Positions 13,725 to 25,155 of a stretch of DNA of 64,000 bases are shown one piece after another. Position numbers and translations under genes: made by a program. A model generated the notes under the pieces. It saw nothing but the letters and a program-made list of their open reading frames with translations, was not told the DNA's origin and searched no databases. Position 1 is the first letter of the stretch. Each line of letters starts with the position of its first letter. This stretch comes from Bactericera cockerelli. Its lineage: Eukaryota > Arthropoda > Insecta > Hemiptera > Triozidae. The DNA lies in NCBI GenBank assembly GCA_024516035.1, contig CM044960.1, positions 13,724,818 to 13,788,817 on the forward strand, read 5' to 3'.

Positions 13725-14340
13725 AAATCTGGTGTAAACATCACACGACTTTCCTTATCATATTAGGAATGGAAACGGGACCAAAAGCCACTGGTGACTC
13801 AAATGTAACATTTAGCTGAAAATAACCATCAAATTCGTAATCATCACCTTAAAATCATTGGATTTGATATGTCACAACACCCATCTAGGATGAATAATAA
13901 AAAAGTTAGTCCAAGCGGGTCCCCTCCAAAATACCGGTAAATTGGGGCCGAGTTCCGAAAAGTTCAAGATATCAAAAAAATGATCAGAATAGACCCCTAT
14001 TATTTTTTTAATCTAAGAAAATGTTGTTCTCTAACTTTTTTTGTATCTTTAACCAATTCATAGCAACGGCGCTTGCGGCATATTTGCGGCTCTGCGGCGC
14101 ATTGCGGTCGATTGCAACCAAAATTTCGTTGGTTGTTGGTGTTTAAATTATTTCATAAATTTAAGTTTAGCTCTTACGTTTTGAGATATCCTGTTCACCA
14201 CACACAGACAACAACGCACGACCAATGGTGAAACAACTTTCTTGGTATCTAGGCTATGATTCGTCAGAAATGTGAAAATCTGGGTAGGTCAATTTCGACG
14301 AATACATACTTCCTTATTTAGGATAAGAAAGTAAAAAATA
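13725..14340 (+). mobile_element. dispersed repeat, copy 1 (second copy in Rpt3 intron 4)
   Basis: About 600 bp that match 30065-30707 closely and in the same orientation. Shared blocks include CACACGACTTTCCTTATCAT, GACCAAAAGCCACTGGTGAC, TGGATTTGATATGTCACAAC and AATACCGGTAAATTGGGGCC. The ends carry ACTTTCCTTAT and ATAAGAAAGT, a likely short inverted repeat, so a non-autonomous DNA element is plausible. No protein is encoded. Confidence 0.75.
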
Positions 14341-17300
14341 CTCATCGAATGTGCATCAAACAGGGAAGTTCAATTTGTTAGAAGCCCGCGTCGAGGCTGT
14401 AGGGAAGACGTGCCTGAACTATACATACGAGTATACTTCTTTTAGAACGATTCGAGTATTTTACTCCGAATTTAAAAATGAAAATAATAATATCTAAAGT
14501 TACTTTGAGGTAAATTTGGTTTTCTGTCTTGGTCCGTTTTTATATGTGATGGGCCAACAATGCCAACATATTGCAAGTTCGGTCCTGGGGAATGCCTCTG
14601 CTTTTGTTAAAGATATCTTTTCGAAGTAGGCATGTTAATGGGAATTCAGAGAAATTTGCCCGAAAAAAAATCTTATAAGTGAGATGAGCAAAGCTGTAGT
14701 GTGAGGTAATAAGCCAAAATCAACATAGTCGTCTCAATATACATATTTTATAATAGATAAACAAAATATATTTTGATCCTAAACTACAATACAATAAATT
14801 AACAAATGAAATGGATTTTTAAATTTAATTATCTTATTATTAATATTTTTTAAAGAAAATAATCGAATTTCTTTAATGTATTCCTTTAGAACTGGTATGA
14901 AAATCTTTGAAAGTAAGTCTAATATACATTTCAGAATGTATGAAATCTTTGAATGTAGGTAGGTTTTACAAAATTTAATTTGAGAAAAATATTACGTATG
15001 TATTTAACAGTTTCTGCATCAGATTTTTTTTTATCAATTATCTATACGAAATACGGTTGGTGATTTGTGAAAATTATTAATAATTAATTACATCATTATT
15101 AATTTAGATATAGTTCTAACATAAAAAATATATTATTATCTATATTGTTTTTATTTAAAAATATGCTTTAGTTTACTATTAAACTTTAGTTCTTTCCAGC
15201 TGAAATTTTTAGGCAGAGGGAAATTCAATTTTGAGATTGTACCATCCAGAAACTTAAGCGAGTAAAAGACATATCAAAAAGACATTCAATATAGCATGCA
15301 TGGTATCTGATTCTGAAAGAACGAAAGTTAAGTCGTGGAATTATAGGACAGTTGACGACTTTAAGAGATAAGAGATTTTCCTCTATTTTTTGAAGAAGTA
15401 GATGCCTCTTTTCCTTTTGGGTAACCCATGAGTGCCCATAATTTGAATGAATATTGTGTATCCTCTCATCCATCTGAAGAGAGAAATATCTCCTATTCTT
15501 GCAAGACTACGCGTATGAGACGTATAGGCGACAACAAGACTAGACATTTCATCTACGACATAAAAAGAGCATTAAATTTCACTGCCTCGTTCCTGCTATA
15601 AAAACTGATTAGAGATTAGATGAGGCAAAATGAGTGGAGGCTTCTTATATGCCTTCTAGTACTCATTGGTTAGGTCCAGTTGGGAAAATGAATAAGATAG
15701 CAAAGAAGATGCTAGGCATACGTGGTCAAGTGGTTAGCGTGGGTCTTGCAATGTGAAACTCTGTATTCCAAATCCATTCAGAGCATGGATTTTTCCCGGG
15801 TTTCTAATATCAACCATATTTGATAATGTTATGTCAAAACACCCCACTGGATTGTAAAAGGAATAATTATAAATATTGAATCAGTTCAAATTAAAACGGT
15901 ATGAGGATTACTGAGTATCAAACATTTTAATTGGGTAACTAGAGATCCTGTTTCTGAACTACAAGTTCATCTTAAACCTCTTATGTATATCACGAATAAT
16001 ATATCAGGAATTTCCAAGGAAAAACATAAAACCAATGAGATGGAAGTGACAAAAGCATAAAGCAAAATGCAGAGTCTCCTCCTAACACTCTTGGAAACTG
16101 AAATCCATCAATCATTAGTCCTTTCTCTCTCCCTCGTCTCTTAATCTCTTTCTTCTATATCTCTCTGCTCCTCTGTCTACCTATCTCTCTCACTTCTATT
16201 CGTCTTATCCCTCTTTTTCTCTTTCTCTTGTAGTCTGAACATCGACGTCGCCCTTTGTATGAACTACTAAATATTTTTTTGTTTACTTCTATCATGAGTC
16301 ACACAGTTTGACTTGGCATCAAGAACTCTCGTTACCTCGGATTTCTAGAGACATCTTTGTGGAAATGCGCTTGTGTCTCTGTCATGGCTAACGTCGCATC
16401 TCCGAACTGTTTGTCTTCAAGTCCACGGTCCAATGTCCGAATGCTAATGGTTGGAAAATATAATTCTGATTTCGGATGAAGCTGTATTTAGGCGACCTTC
16501 TTTTTGTCGGCTTCCTCTGCAGCAGACCCAGCTTCCTGTCGAGTCTTGGGGAGATATGATTCTGCTAATGTGTGGACGCAGGTACAATCCCAGACTAAAG
16601 CAAAATGTGATTGTGATTTATAGTCAAGTGGACACGCAGATTCAAGTAGAGTCTTTGAACCTCTTAATTTCAGCGGTCATGTACTGGACGCACATTTAAA
16701 AACCTTTCGTCAGCTTCATTTCCACAGCTAGAAGAAGTCAAACGCTTCATGGATATCGAGATGGCGACTAATGAAGCAGACATAATTTCCTCTTGGATGA
16801 GGAAACTGAAGGAAGTCACGGGGGAAGTCATTTTCAAGCGTCAAGAAAAATCAGGAAAGAGTGTAATCATGAAACCTTGGAATAATGAAAATAATGAGAG
16901 CGCTGTAGATAAGGAAATACCTTACGTTGCTTAAGTATGTCAGTCAGATTATGATTTCAGAAACGGAATTTATTCTCAGAAATAATTTTAAATTATTAGC
17001 GTTCCTTAAATTTTAAATTGGGTGGTTCTCAGAATGCTTCAGGTAGGATTTGACTTGAAAATAAAACTTAATTATCGTATTATTATGTGTTAATCTCATG
17101 AGTGACCTCACTACCACTCAAACCCACCTCACTAAAACCTATCATGCTTGGAACTCGAACCATCGACTTGCAGCTTATCAAGCCAGATATTTTTTCAATA
17201 ATGGATGCAGAATACCAAAATTGGTACTATTTTGCGCTTCATTGGTTGGACACCTTCTCACACGTGAACAAAACTGTCTATTTTTTTAGAAAAATGTGTG

Positions 17301-17598
17301 TCGTCTATCTGTCAAAAAACATTATTTCTGAATGGTTGACGTAGAAATGAAACTCCGTTGAAAAAGGTCATGTTCCGGGAAAAATTACTTCAGTCACACA
17401 TTTTTCCAAAAATATCAAGTGTCCACCCAATGCGTCCTTCATTTGAAACCTTACACGTTCTCTCGATTTACACCACTCTGCAGACAGCTAACTATGGACT
17501 CACCTAGGATACCAGGAGGAGGAGGAGGGGAAGGGAGATGGAAAAAAATTGGTGGAAAGATAGATAATGTAAAAGAGATAGAGAACGAGACATATACA
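14341..17598. other. non-coding AT-rich stretch
   Basis: No gene is supported. A tRNA-like segment with a box-A-like GTGGTCAAGTGGTTAGCG lies at about 15722-15785, probably a SINE remnant. A CT-rich stretch spans about 16110-16235. Two open frames at 16451-16699 and 16749-16934 are in different phases and have no recognisable domain. Confidence 0.5.
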
Positions 17599-18926
17599 TA
17601 CAGTATGTCTCAGAAGTCCTAGCGGAGGCCCTGTAACTTTTGAACGGCTGGGAATTTTGAAATTCTGTTTTTTTCTAGACATAGGAAAAGGCCCATGGCA
17701 AATCTGATGGTGATGTTGAAATTCCGGTTCGACCCCCGGAAGTGTCATTTTTTGATAAAAAATGGCCATTTCTCTCGAAATTTAAATGAGAAGGTATACT
17801 TTGGGTTTCATATTATTAATCTACTGGCCATTACAGGTAATTATACAAAGTTTCATTTTTCTGCCACAACCAGGGGCAGAGGTATGGAGGCTGAAGGTTG
17901 AAAATTCAGGTACCACATTGATTGGCAATGTGGGATCTATTGCTCACAAAATGTTTTTTTAAAATCGTTCTTTTAAGCACTAAAACAATGAAAACGCCAA
18001 TTTGTATCATCCTTCAATCAGTGTCGGAGTAAAAAATCATTATGTTGAAGATTATGATTTCGAGTTTACCTACTGCACAAATATCACAACTAAAATATTT
18101 ACCATGTAGGTAGGTAAGTTTTCAGTTTTTGACTTTACAAGCTTCTGAGTTCATTGGCTTGATGAAAAAATATCAATATGTACTATTTCATTAATTTTAT
18201 TAATAATGCATGTTTCCGTATGAATCCGGTTCGACTCTTAAGAATTGTCATGTTGAGAAGAAAAACTACGCTAAATGTGAATAAGAGCTTCATTATTATT
18301 ATCATAAGAAATACAAGAAAATGATAGCCAAAAAAATAAATTTAAATAAATTAAAAAAAAAAAACAAAAAAATATTAATTCCCATCGCTGATGAAAGGTA
18401 AGTGCAATGTAGTGTTGTCGACTTCCAACTTGGAGACCGAACCTTCAAGTTGGAAAAAAATCACAATCTGGTTATTTTTTTACTTCGCCACTGATTGATT
18501 GGTGATACAGATACTGGTGTTTTCATTGATTTGTTACTTCAAAGACACTTCTTCTATCCTTTTAAACCCATTTTGTGAGCAATAGATTCCACATTGCCAA
18601 TCAATGTGGTATCTGAATTTTCAACCTTCAGCCTCCATACCTCCCGCCCCTGGTTATGGCAGAAAAATGAAACTTTGTATAACTACCTGTTATGGCCAGT
18701 AGATTAATAATATGAAACCCAAAGTATACCTTCTCATTTAAATTTCGAGAGAAATGGCCATTTTTTATCAAAAAAAATGTCACTTCCGGGGATCGAACCT
18801 GAATTTTAACATCACCATCAGATTTGCCATGGGCCTTTTCCTATGTCTAGAAAAAAACAGAATTTCAAAATTCCCAGCCGTTCAAAAGTTACAGGGCCTC
18901 CGCTAGGACTTCTGAGACATACTGTA
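17599..18926. mobile_element. foldback / long-TIR DNA element with TA flanks
   Basis: The left arm starts TACAGTATGTCTCAGAAG and the right arm ends CTTCTGAGACATACTGTA. The arms are complementary for roughly 350 bp; paired blocks include GGGAATTTTGAAATTCTGTT, CCTATGTCTAGAAAAAA, TTTCATATTATTAATCTACT and ATTGGCAATGTGG. They surround a non-repetitive centre of roughly 600 bp (about 17960-18560) with no coding potential. TA dinucleotides and CAGT termini resemble Tc1/mariner-type insertions. It shares organisation, but not sequence, with the element at 8029-9157. Confidence 0.8.
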
Positions 18927-21235
18927 TATGTAGATGGAGCGGATGGTTCCATTCATGAGAAATGCGAAAAGAGAGATAGAGGGAGAGAGAGAGAAGAGAA
19001 ATAGAAAGTGAAAATTTAGAGAGAGAGAGAGAAAGAGAAATAGAAAGTGGTGGGAGGAAGTGGAGATAAATAGAGATGGATAGACAGAGAGATATAGAGG
19101 GGGAGAAATAACAAAAAAGAGAGAGGGGAATTTAAAGAAGACCGGAGGGAGGAAAATCTGACTAGGCGTAGAAAGAGAGAGAAGGAAAAAGAGGCAGATT
19201 TCAATGTGGGTGTGGAGAACAAAGAGTATGAAGGAGAATGATGTAACCACTTGTGCGAGAAACATGAATAAACGTCCTACAAAGTGAAAGCCATAATTCA
19301 CCCCTGGGACCAGGTGTCATCAACTCTCAACAGTGGTTTGCTGTTACATTTTTTGGCCGAAAATTTCAACACCGTAGCATCTTTTTTTCTATTGCGTAGT
19401 AGATCTAGAAATAGAATAAAAAACACAAAGTCAGCATCAGTTGCTCGGCCACGTTGTATGGTTTTTATGAGATCACTGAAGTTGGGCATTTAAATTCGAG
19501 TTTTTAATTCGAATACTCGAGATGAGCTTAAAATGGTTTACTGATTTGTGAGTTTGTGAGTTCCTTCTGCCTTGCAGGACCTCCGACGATGTTGATATTA
19601 TAATAAAAATAAAGAAAGACATACCCTTAGAAATAATGACAAACTCTTCTTTGTCTTTGACAAACACTTTGTCTTTCCTCAAAACTTGGGTTCGGCATTG
19701 TTTAACTCATAGTTGAGGTTTTAGCGTTGGTTGGTTCTGGCAATTCTGCACAGGAGAACCTGTCGATTGATAAATATTTTGTTATAAATGTCCGTCCCAT
19801 TAGAGAAATCGAACCTTTTCTCATCTATGAATGCAAGCAATATTTCGTACGCGAATATGAATCACAAAAAGAAATCGATTTATTAGAAAGACAGAAGAAA
19901 TTATTTAGAAAATTCTCAACAAACATTGTTTGCTCCCCTCCTCGTCTTGACTTTAAGAGATAAATTGCGAAAAATAAATTTAACTTTTTATTCATTTGTT
20001 CTTCTTTTCTTATAAGTTTGGGAATAAATAGGCCCCATGTGCAAGGCAATGACTAAAATACAGGGTTTCAGATTTCATGGGTATTAGCCGTATTACTGTA
20101 AATTATACAAAGAATGTTTGGAAATTCGTCGAAATATATTGCATAATTATTAATGTTTCCTCAGAGAACACCAGTATTTTTTATTCCATATGTCAGTAAA
20201 TTATTCAGTTGAATAGAAAAAATAGCAGATACCTATGGAAATATGTGACAGAAGTACCAATTTTTACAAAAAAATAGTTACTTGGTAAATAATTAAAAAC
20301 AAAACCATGGTAAATAATTTATTTTTCATTATTTTCTAGTCTCACAAAACAGAAAGCACTTCTTGTGTTGACTCCTCCGTACATGGAACGGTATTTTGTG
20401 TTTTTCATCCTCGTAATAAGTACTTGGATATGTTTCTGTTTCCCTAATTTCACCCTGTATATGTATGTATTTATGTGTATACATAATATGAATAATAAAT
20501 TATGTAAGGACTTCAATTGAAACTATACCTAGCTCCGTAAACTTATTAACAAAAATCCTAAAGAACTGAAATCCTCACCACAAAACATGTTCTCACCAAT
20601 ATTTTAAAGAGTTTAAATTTCTGGTTTAGGAAAAGAAACAAAATGCTTTACTGGGTTTCCGTACTTTATCTGAGTACGTAGGGTAGGTCGGTGAACTTAG
20701 AAACGTTATAATGGTATCGAGGTCCTGTTTGACCATTGCAGATTCAATACAAGAAGATCCCAATAGTCAGGTTGGCTCAGAAGATACCACTTCCCACTAC
20801 AACATCTAAAACTGGACTTTGTTGACGAGGATTATGTTCTCGATTCGACAAACATTAATTTAACATTTTTCTACTATCTTTTATTTTGGAATGATATTAT
20901 ATCAGATATATACCTGTGTTCGACCAAATTAATGAGGTATTACACCATATACATATTATTAACTGATCTGGTTGTAAGGTTTCACTGGAAACCCGATACA
21001 ATGAACACTGCGACCAAATCAGATCTATTGTGACCAATTTACACCAATTACATTGCCCGGGCAAGGGCAAAACCCTACCAATTATGGCATATCACTCATC
21101 CAACACAAGCTGACAGTGCTTGTTTGCAAGTGTTACATTTTTCAGAGCCTTTTTATGTTTTGTGTTGGGATTTTGTTTTTAGATTTTTTCCATGAATGAC
21201 AGCAAAATCTCGACAGGAATGTGAGCGACCTAGGC
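18927..21235. other. non-coding stretch with GA-rich tract and SINE fragment
   Basis: The + strand is strongly purine-rich (GA)n-like at about 18957-19200. A fragment at about 19680-19745 with GGTTCGGCATTGTTTAACTC resembles the reverse complement of the tail-bearing repeat at 55345-55503. No gene is supported; an unexplained coding-like frame at 19727-19963 is discussed under findings. Confidence 0.5.
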
Positions 21236-21493
21236 ATTATTCATGAGGATGATAGCACATGCAGACGTGTCAATTTATTCCACGATAGCCCCCTCACAAG
21301 ATCATTATGACTAATTATTTATCTAATGAATTATTTTAAGGAGTGAGAAGACAAGTTATGAACGATTATTCATGAGGATGATAGCACATGCAGACGTGTC
21401 AATTTATTCCACGATAGCCCCCTCACAAGATCATTATGACTAATTATTTATCTAATGAATTATTTTAAGGAGTGAGAAGACAAGTTATGAACG
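21236..21493. repeat. 129-bp tandem duplication, two copies
   Basis: Two head-to-tail copies, 21236-21364 and 21365-21493, appear identical by eye (ATTATTCATGAGGATGATAG through GTTATGAACG). Identity implies a recent duplication or an assembly artefact. Neither copy has coding content. Confidence 0.9.
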
Positions 21494-21494
21494 A

Positions 21495-21520
21495 TATCTA
21501 TACATTTTCATGTATAGATA
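21495..21520. repeat. perfect 11-bp stem, 4-nt loop hairpin
   Basis: TATCTATACAT, loop TTTC, ATGTATAGATA. It lies immediately after the 129-bp duplication, 25 bp upstream of an ATG at 21546 that opens a 68-codon frame of unknown status. AT-rich palindromes are common, so its role is unknown. Confidence 0.7.
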
Positions 21521-24244
21521 GTAAGCATTCATAACCTATCACGACATGAAAATTAATTATCTCGAGCTTATTAAAAAACAAAAGTCAAGTGAACAAATGT
21601 CACAAAAATGTAACGGACAATATTCCGGTGCTCTTAATTGTGATGAAAAAAGTGAAATTTTAATTAACATCAAATTGGAGCGTAAAGATAGACGCACATT
21701 AAACCCGGTGAGAACAAAGGCCAAAGTTTTGAGCAACTTAATTAGCCGTTAGTTTTATTGGTCCCTCGGGAGTCTTTGTTGAGGAGAAACACTGATGCTT
21801 CAACTTCGCCAAAACTTGTTTCTGATTTCTGGAGAAGCTCATTTCTGTCTGGCTCCAGCCATTATTTACTTACTTCTCTCAGTAATTTACTCAAGTGTTA
21901 TTTTCAAAATAGGTTAAAAAAATTTATGAAAAAATCTGAAGATTCATTTAAAATGTATCTTACTGATATATTATCATTAATAAAAGAATTTCTTGTGCGA
22001 AAGTTCAAATCAATATTACGTTTGAAACCCAAGTGGGATTCGACGCAGCGACCTTGAGTTCAGAGATCTGAATGCTGTCCACTAAACCAATTGAACAGGT
22101 CGCTCGCTGGTGTTGTTCCTTTCGTAAAAAATAAAAGCACCCTCCCTATCAATATCAACAACACACTTTTTGTGTTTGTGAGTAAGGTATTTTTTTCTCT
22201 CTCTTCTATTCTCCCCAAATATTTCTTGTTTCTGTTCTGTTCCTAATTTAAAGCAAACTTTTTCATTAATTGCTTTTGCCTCCTATATTTTCTTCATTAA
22301 ATCTGTCTTTAATTTTATCTTGTACCTCCTTTCTTCTCGCTCAAAAATTTCTCCGCGGCCTGTTTTACATCTTTCTCTCTCCCTTCTGTTTCCTCCTTAC
22401 TCCTCCCCACCTCCATTCTCTCTTTTGATTGTGAAAATTCACAGGATACAACGTATGATTGTCACATCTATGTCATTTTTTTCAAAGTATAGTGATTTTT
22501 TAGAGTGTAACAGAAGAGGTACAACATCTTCCGTTGTAGAACTTCATATTTACGTACAAGCTATGAAGTCCGTTTTGAACCACGAATAACTCATGTGCCA
22601 TGTTACCTAATCAGACCCTTAAGAAAAGATTGACTGCATTGAAAAAACTTTTCTTGGTCAAGCGATTAGGCATACTGAGCAAAAGCTCTGGAGACCCTAA
22701 AACCTTTGGCGCTTGAAACTGACTACCATTACTTCCGAGAAATTTCTAATAATAGAAATCGGAAGTATTGTGTTCGTTTTTGTAAAGAAAAAAAAAAAAA
22801 TTAGGTGATTACATACAATACTTTTCTTTCTCTAGGATGAGGAAAGTAAAAAATTGAAACATCGCTGTAATATTATTCAAAGAGATACAGGAATACCTGG
22901 TTGTGGTTTTCAACCACCATGGGCAGGATCACTCCTTTGCTTGCTGTGTAGTTGCTCTGTACCATCGCATTGCCATAACATCTCTGTAAGCACTGCTAAG
23001 TATGGAGTATCTCTTCTGCTGTGATTTTTTCAAAACTGTCCGTCCATTATTGATTCCGTCCTATTTAAGTGTTATATTTTTCGCATAATTTTTTGAAAAG
23101 TAGAAGCAAGATATTTCATGAAAACACTGGCTGAAAATCTTGTAATTTCATTGAAACATCCGTATATTATTAGATACATATTTGTACAATAACTTACTAA
23201 AAATGTTAGCTAAAAATAGTTGTAATATTCGCAATAAGGATATTACGACTACTCAAACTATAACTTTACTAATTTTAATATTGAATAGCCGACCCCCAGG
23301 TTACGAGTCTACTGCCTTATCGATCACTTTACTGAGGTTGGTTAACTTGTTAAAAAATCAATACCTGAAACACTCTGTGTAACCATTACTGTCCAGAACA
23401 GTCATACTACATTCTAAAGTTGGAATCTTTCCACAGTAAATCCTAGACAGCCATGTTGAAAACACCAGCTCTTTCTATTACTGAAGTTTGCAACGTCCCT
23501 CAAGGTTATGGTTTGGATGGATGACCAATGATCATTCAATTTTAAACCGATCGTGATGCGGCAATTATCGGCCTAACTCAGGCTGGGTGAGGTTAATGTG
23601 GGTGGCTGATTGATAAGTTCCCAGCGAGTAGAGGTTAGAACTTCCATCTCGATATGAACTTAGCAGTTGAAAGGGAGGTTAAACTCCAGAGCATAACAAT
23701 TCCAAAATTACGATCTGTATCTAACTAGCATTTTCAGAGCCTTTGTATATTTTCACCATTGTGATCACATAGAGCCGCAGGTTTCCAAAATTTTCACTTC
23801 ATACAAATTGTGCGAGGAATCTCTCGTATGAACTCTTCATTTCTATCCCCCGTTAAGGTTTCTGACCTACAAAAATAATATGCGTGAGGTCGTGAGAGAC
23901 TGTCATCCAGAGTCAAATGTGTTAAATGTGCCAACCATTCAGCTGCTGATTCAGATATCCAGAGTCAAACTGTTGATCTAGATACACAGAGTCAAAAGTG
24001 TCAACCTTTCAGCAGCTGAGGTTGGTAACATACTTCATTATGGCTTGCATATACATAACCTGTAGGGAAACAGGTGTCTGTTGTATTGTCTTGCCTTTAT
24101 GCACATATTTAATCATTTTATTCTCCAGTTTTCAGTGTTTTCACAAGTCACCAAACACAAGATGGAACTGTCCTTTGTTTCCCACGGGATCATTACTCAA
24201 ACTCAAGGTAAGAACAAAGAGAGGCAACACAACAATGTCTGGAG
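21521..24244. other. non-coding stretch with SINE-like pieces
   Basis: A minus-strand tRNA-like segment (GGGATTCGACGCAGCGACCT) sits at about 22033-22110. A small palindromic element occupies 22731-22766. SINE-like sequence with GGTGAGGTTAATGTGGG lies at about 23580-23690. No gene is supported. Confidence 0.45.
22731..22766. repeat. short palindromic element, ACTTCCGA termini
   Basis: ACTTCCGA at the left is mirrored by TCGGAAGT at the right, and inner TTTCTA is mirrored by TAGAAA. A similar layout occurs at 44194-44257 and, imperfectly, at about 26930-26970. This suggests a family of very small inverted-repeat elements. Confidence 0.55.
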
Positions 24245-25155
24245 ACATAATGGAACTACCTCCTTCCCCTCCTCTTGCTCCTCCTCCTTTTGCTCCTCCA
24301 ACATATTCCTTTCTCTTTCTCCTCCTTCTTCCTTCCTCCCCCTCCTTCTCTTGCTCTTTCTATAACTCCCGCATCTTTCTCTCTCTCTTTTTCCTCTATT
24401 TTCTACTTCTCCTTCTCATCTTCGTCCTTCGGTTCTTTCTCTTCCTCCTCCTCTTTTTACTCCTCCTACGTCTTCATCTCTCTTTCTCCTCCTTTTGCAC
24501 TCCTTCCTCTTCCTCGTCCTTTCAGTTCTTCCTCTTCCTCCTCCTTCATCTTTTCCTCTCTTTCTCCTCATTCTCCTACATCTTCTTCCTCCTCCTATAT
24601 ATTCCCCCGCCTCCTTCTTCTTTTTCTTCTACTCCTTTTCCATCTTTCCCTCTTCAATCCTCTTCCAAAGAGACAGTGAATATGTACTTCTTCACTCTAC
24701 AACCTGCATTTTTCTCTTCCTTCCTCTCTCCCTCTCTCATTTCATTTCCTCCTTAGGTATAGGTATATACTCCTCGTCCTTTCACTCTTTTCTTTCTCTC
24801 TCACTTCTGGCTTTTAGTATTTTGCCTCTTTCTATTTCTCCTTTTACTCTTTAGGTACTTGTTTTGTCTCCTCTTCCATATTCTCAACTTCCATCTCCTT
24901 CTTCTCCTTGTGCTCTCTCCATTCTTCTCTTCTCTTTTACTTCTAAATATGATGCTCTTCCTTGACCATCTCATCCTCCTCCTTTCATCTGTCCTTCACC
25001 TCCTTCTTTCTTCTCCAATTCCTTTATAAATTTTTATCCTCACAATTATCCAGTGTTTACCTCTCTTTTTTATCTCATCTATTTATAGTTCTTCAGCTCT
25101 TTCTCCTACTCCTCCTTCTCCTTGAATGTTTATCCTTCTACTCCTTCCAAATCCT
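24245..25155. repeat. polypyrimidine tract, about 0.9 kb
   Basis: The + strand is almost exclusively C and T (irregular TCC, CTT, TTCTCC units) for roughly 900 bp. Long open frames across it, with Ser/Leu/Phe/Pro-only translations, are a by-product of the composition and are not called as genes. Such tracts can adopt triplex (H-DNA) structure. Confidence 0.85.

Noticed and set aside
16451..16934. two neighbouring + frames as a split gene
   Set aside because: They are in different phases, lack plausible splice sites between them and have no recognisable protein content.
23998..24756. 252-codon + frame of Ser/Leu/Phe/Pro
   Set aside because: It lies across a polypyrimidine tract; three overlapping frames are open and all give the same low-complexity composition.
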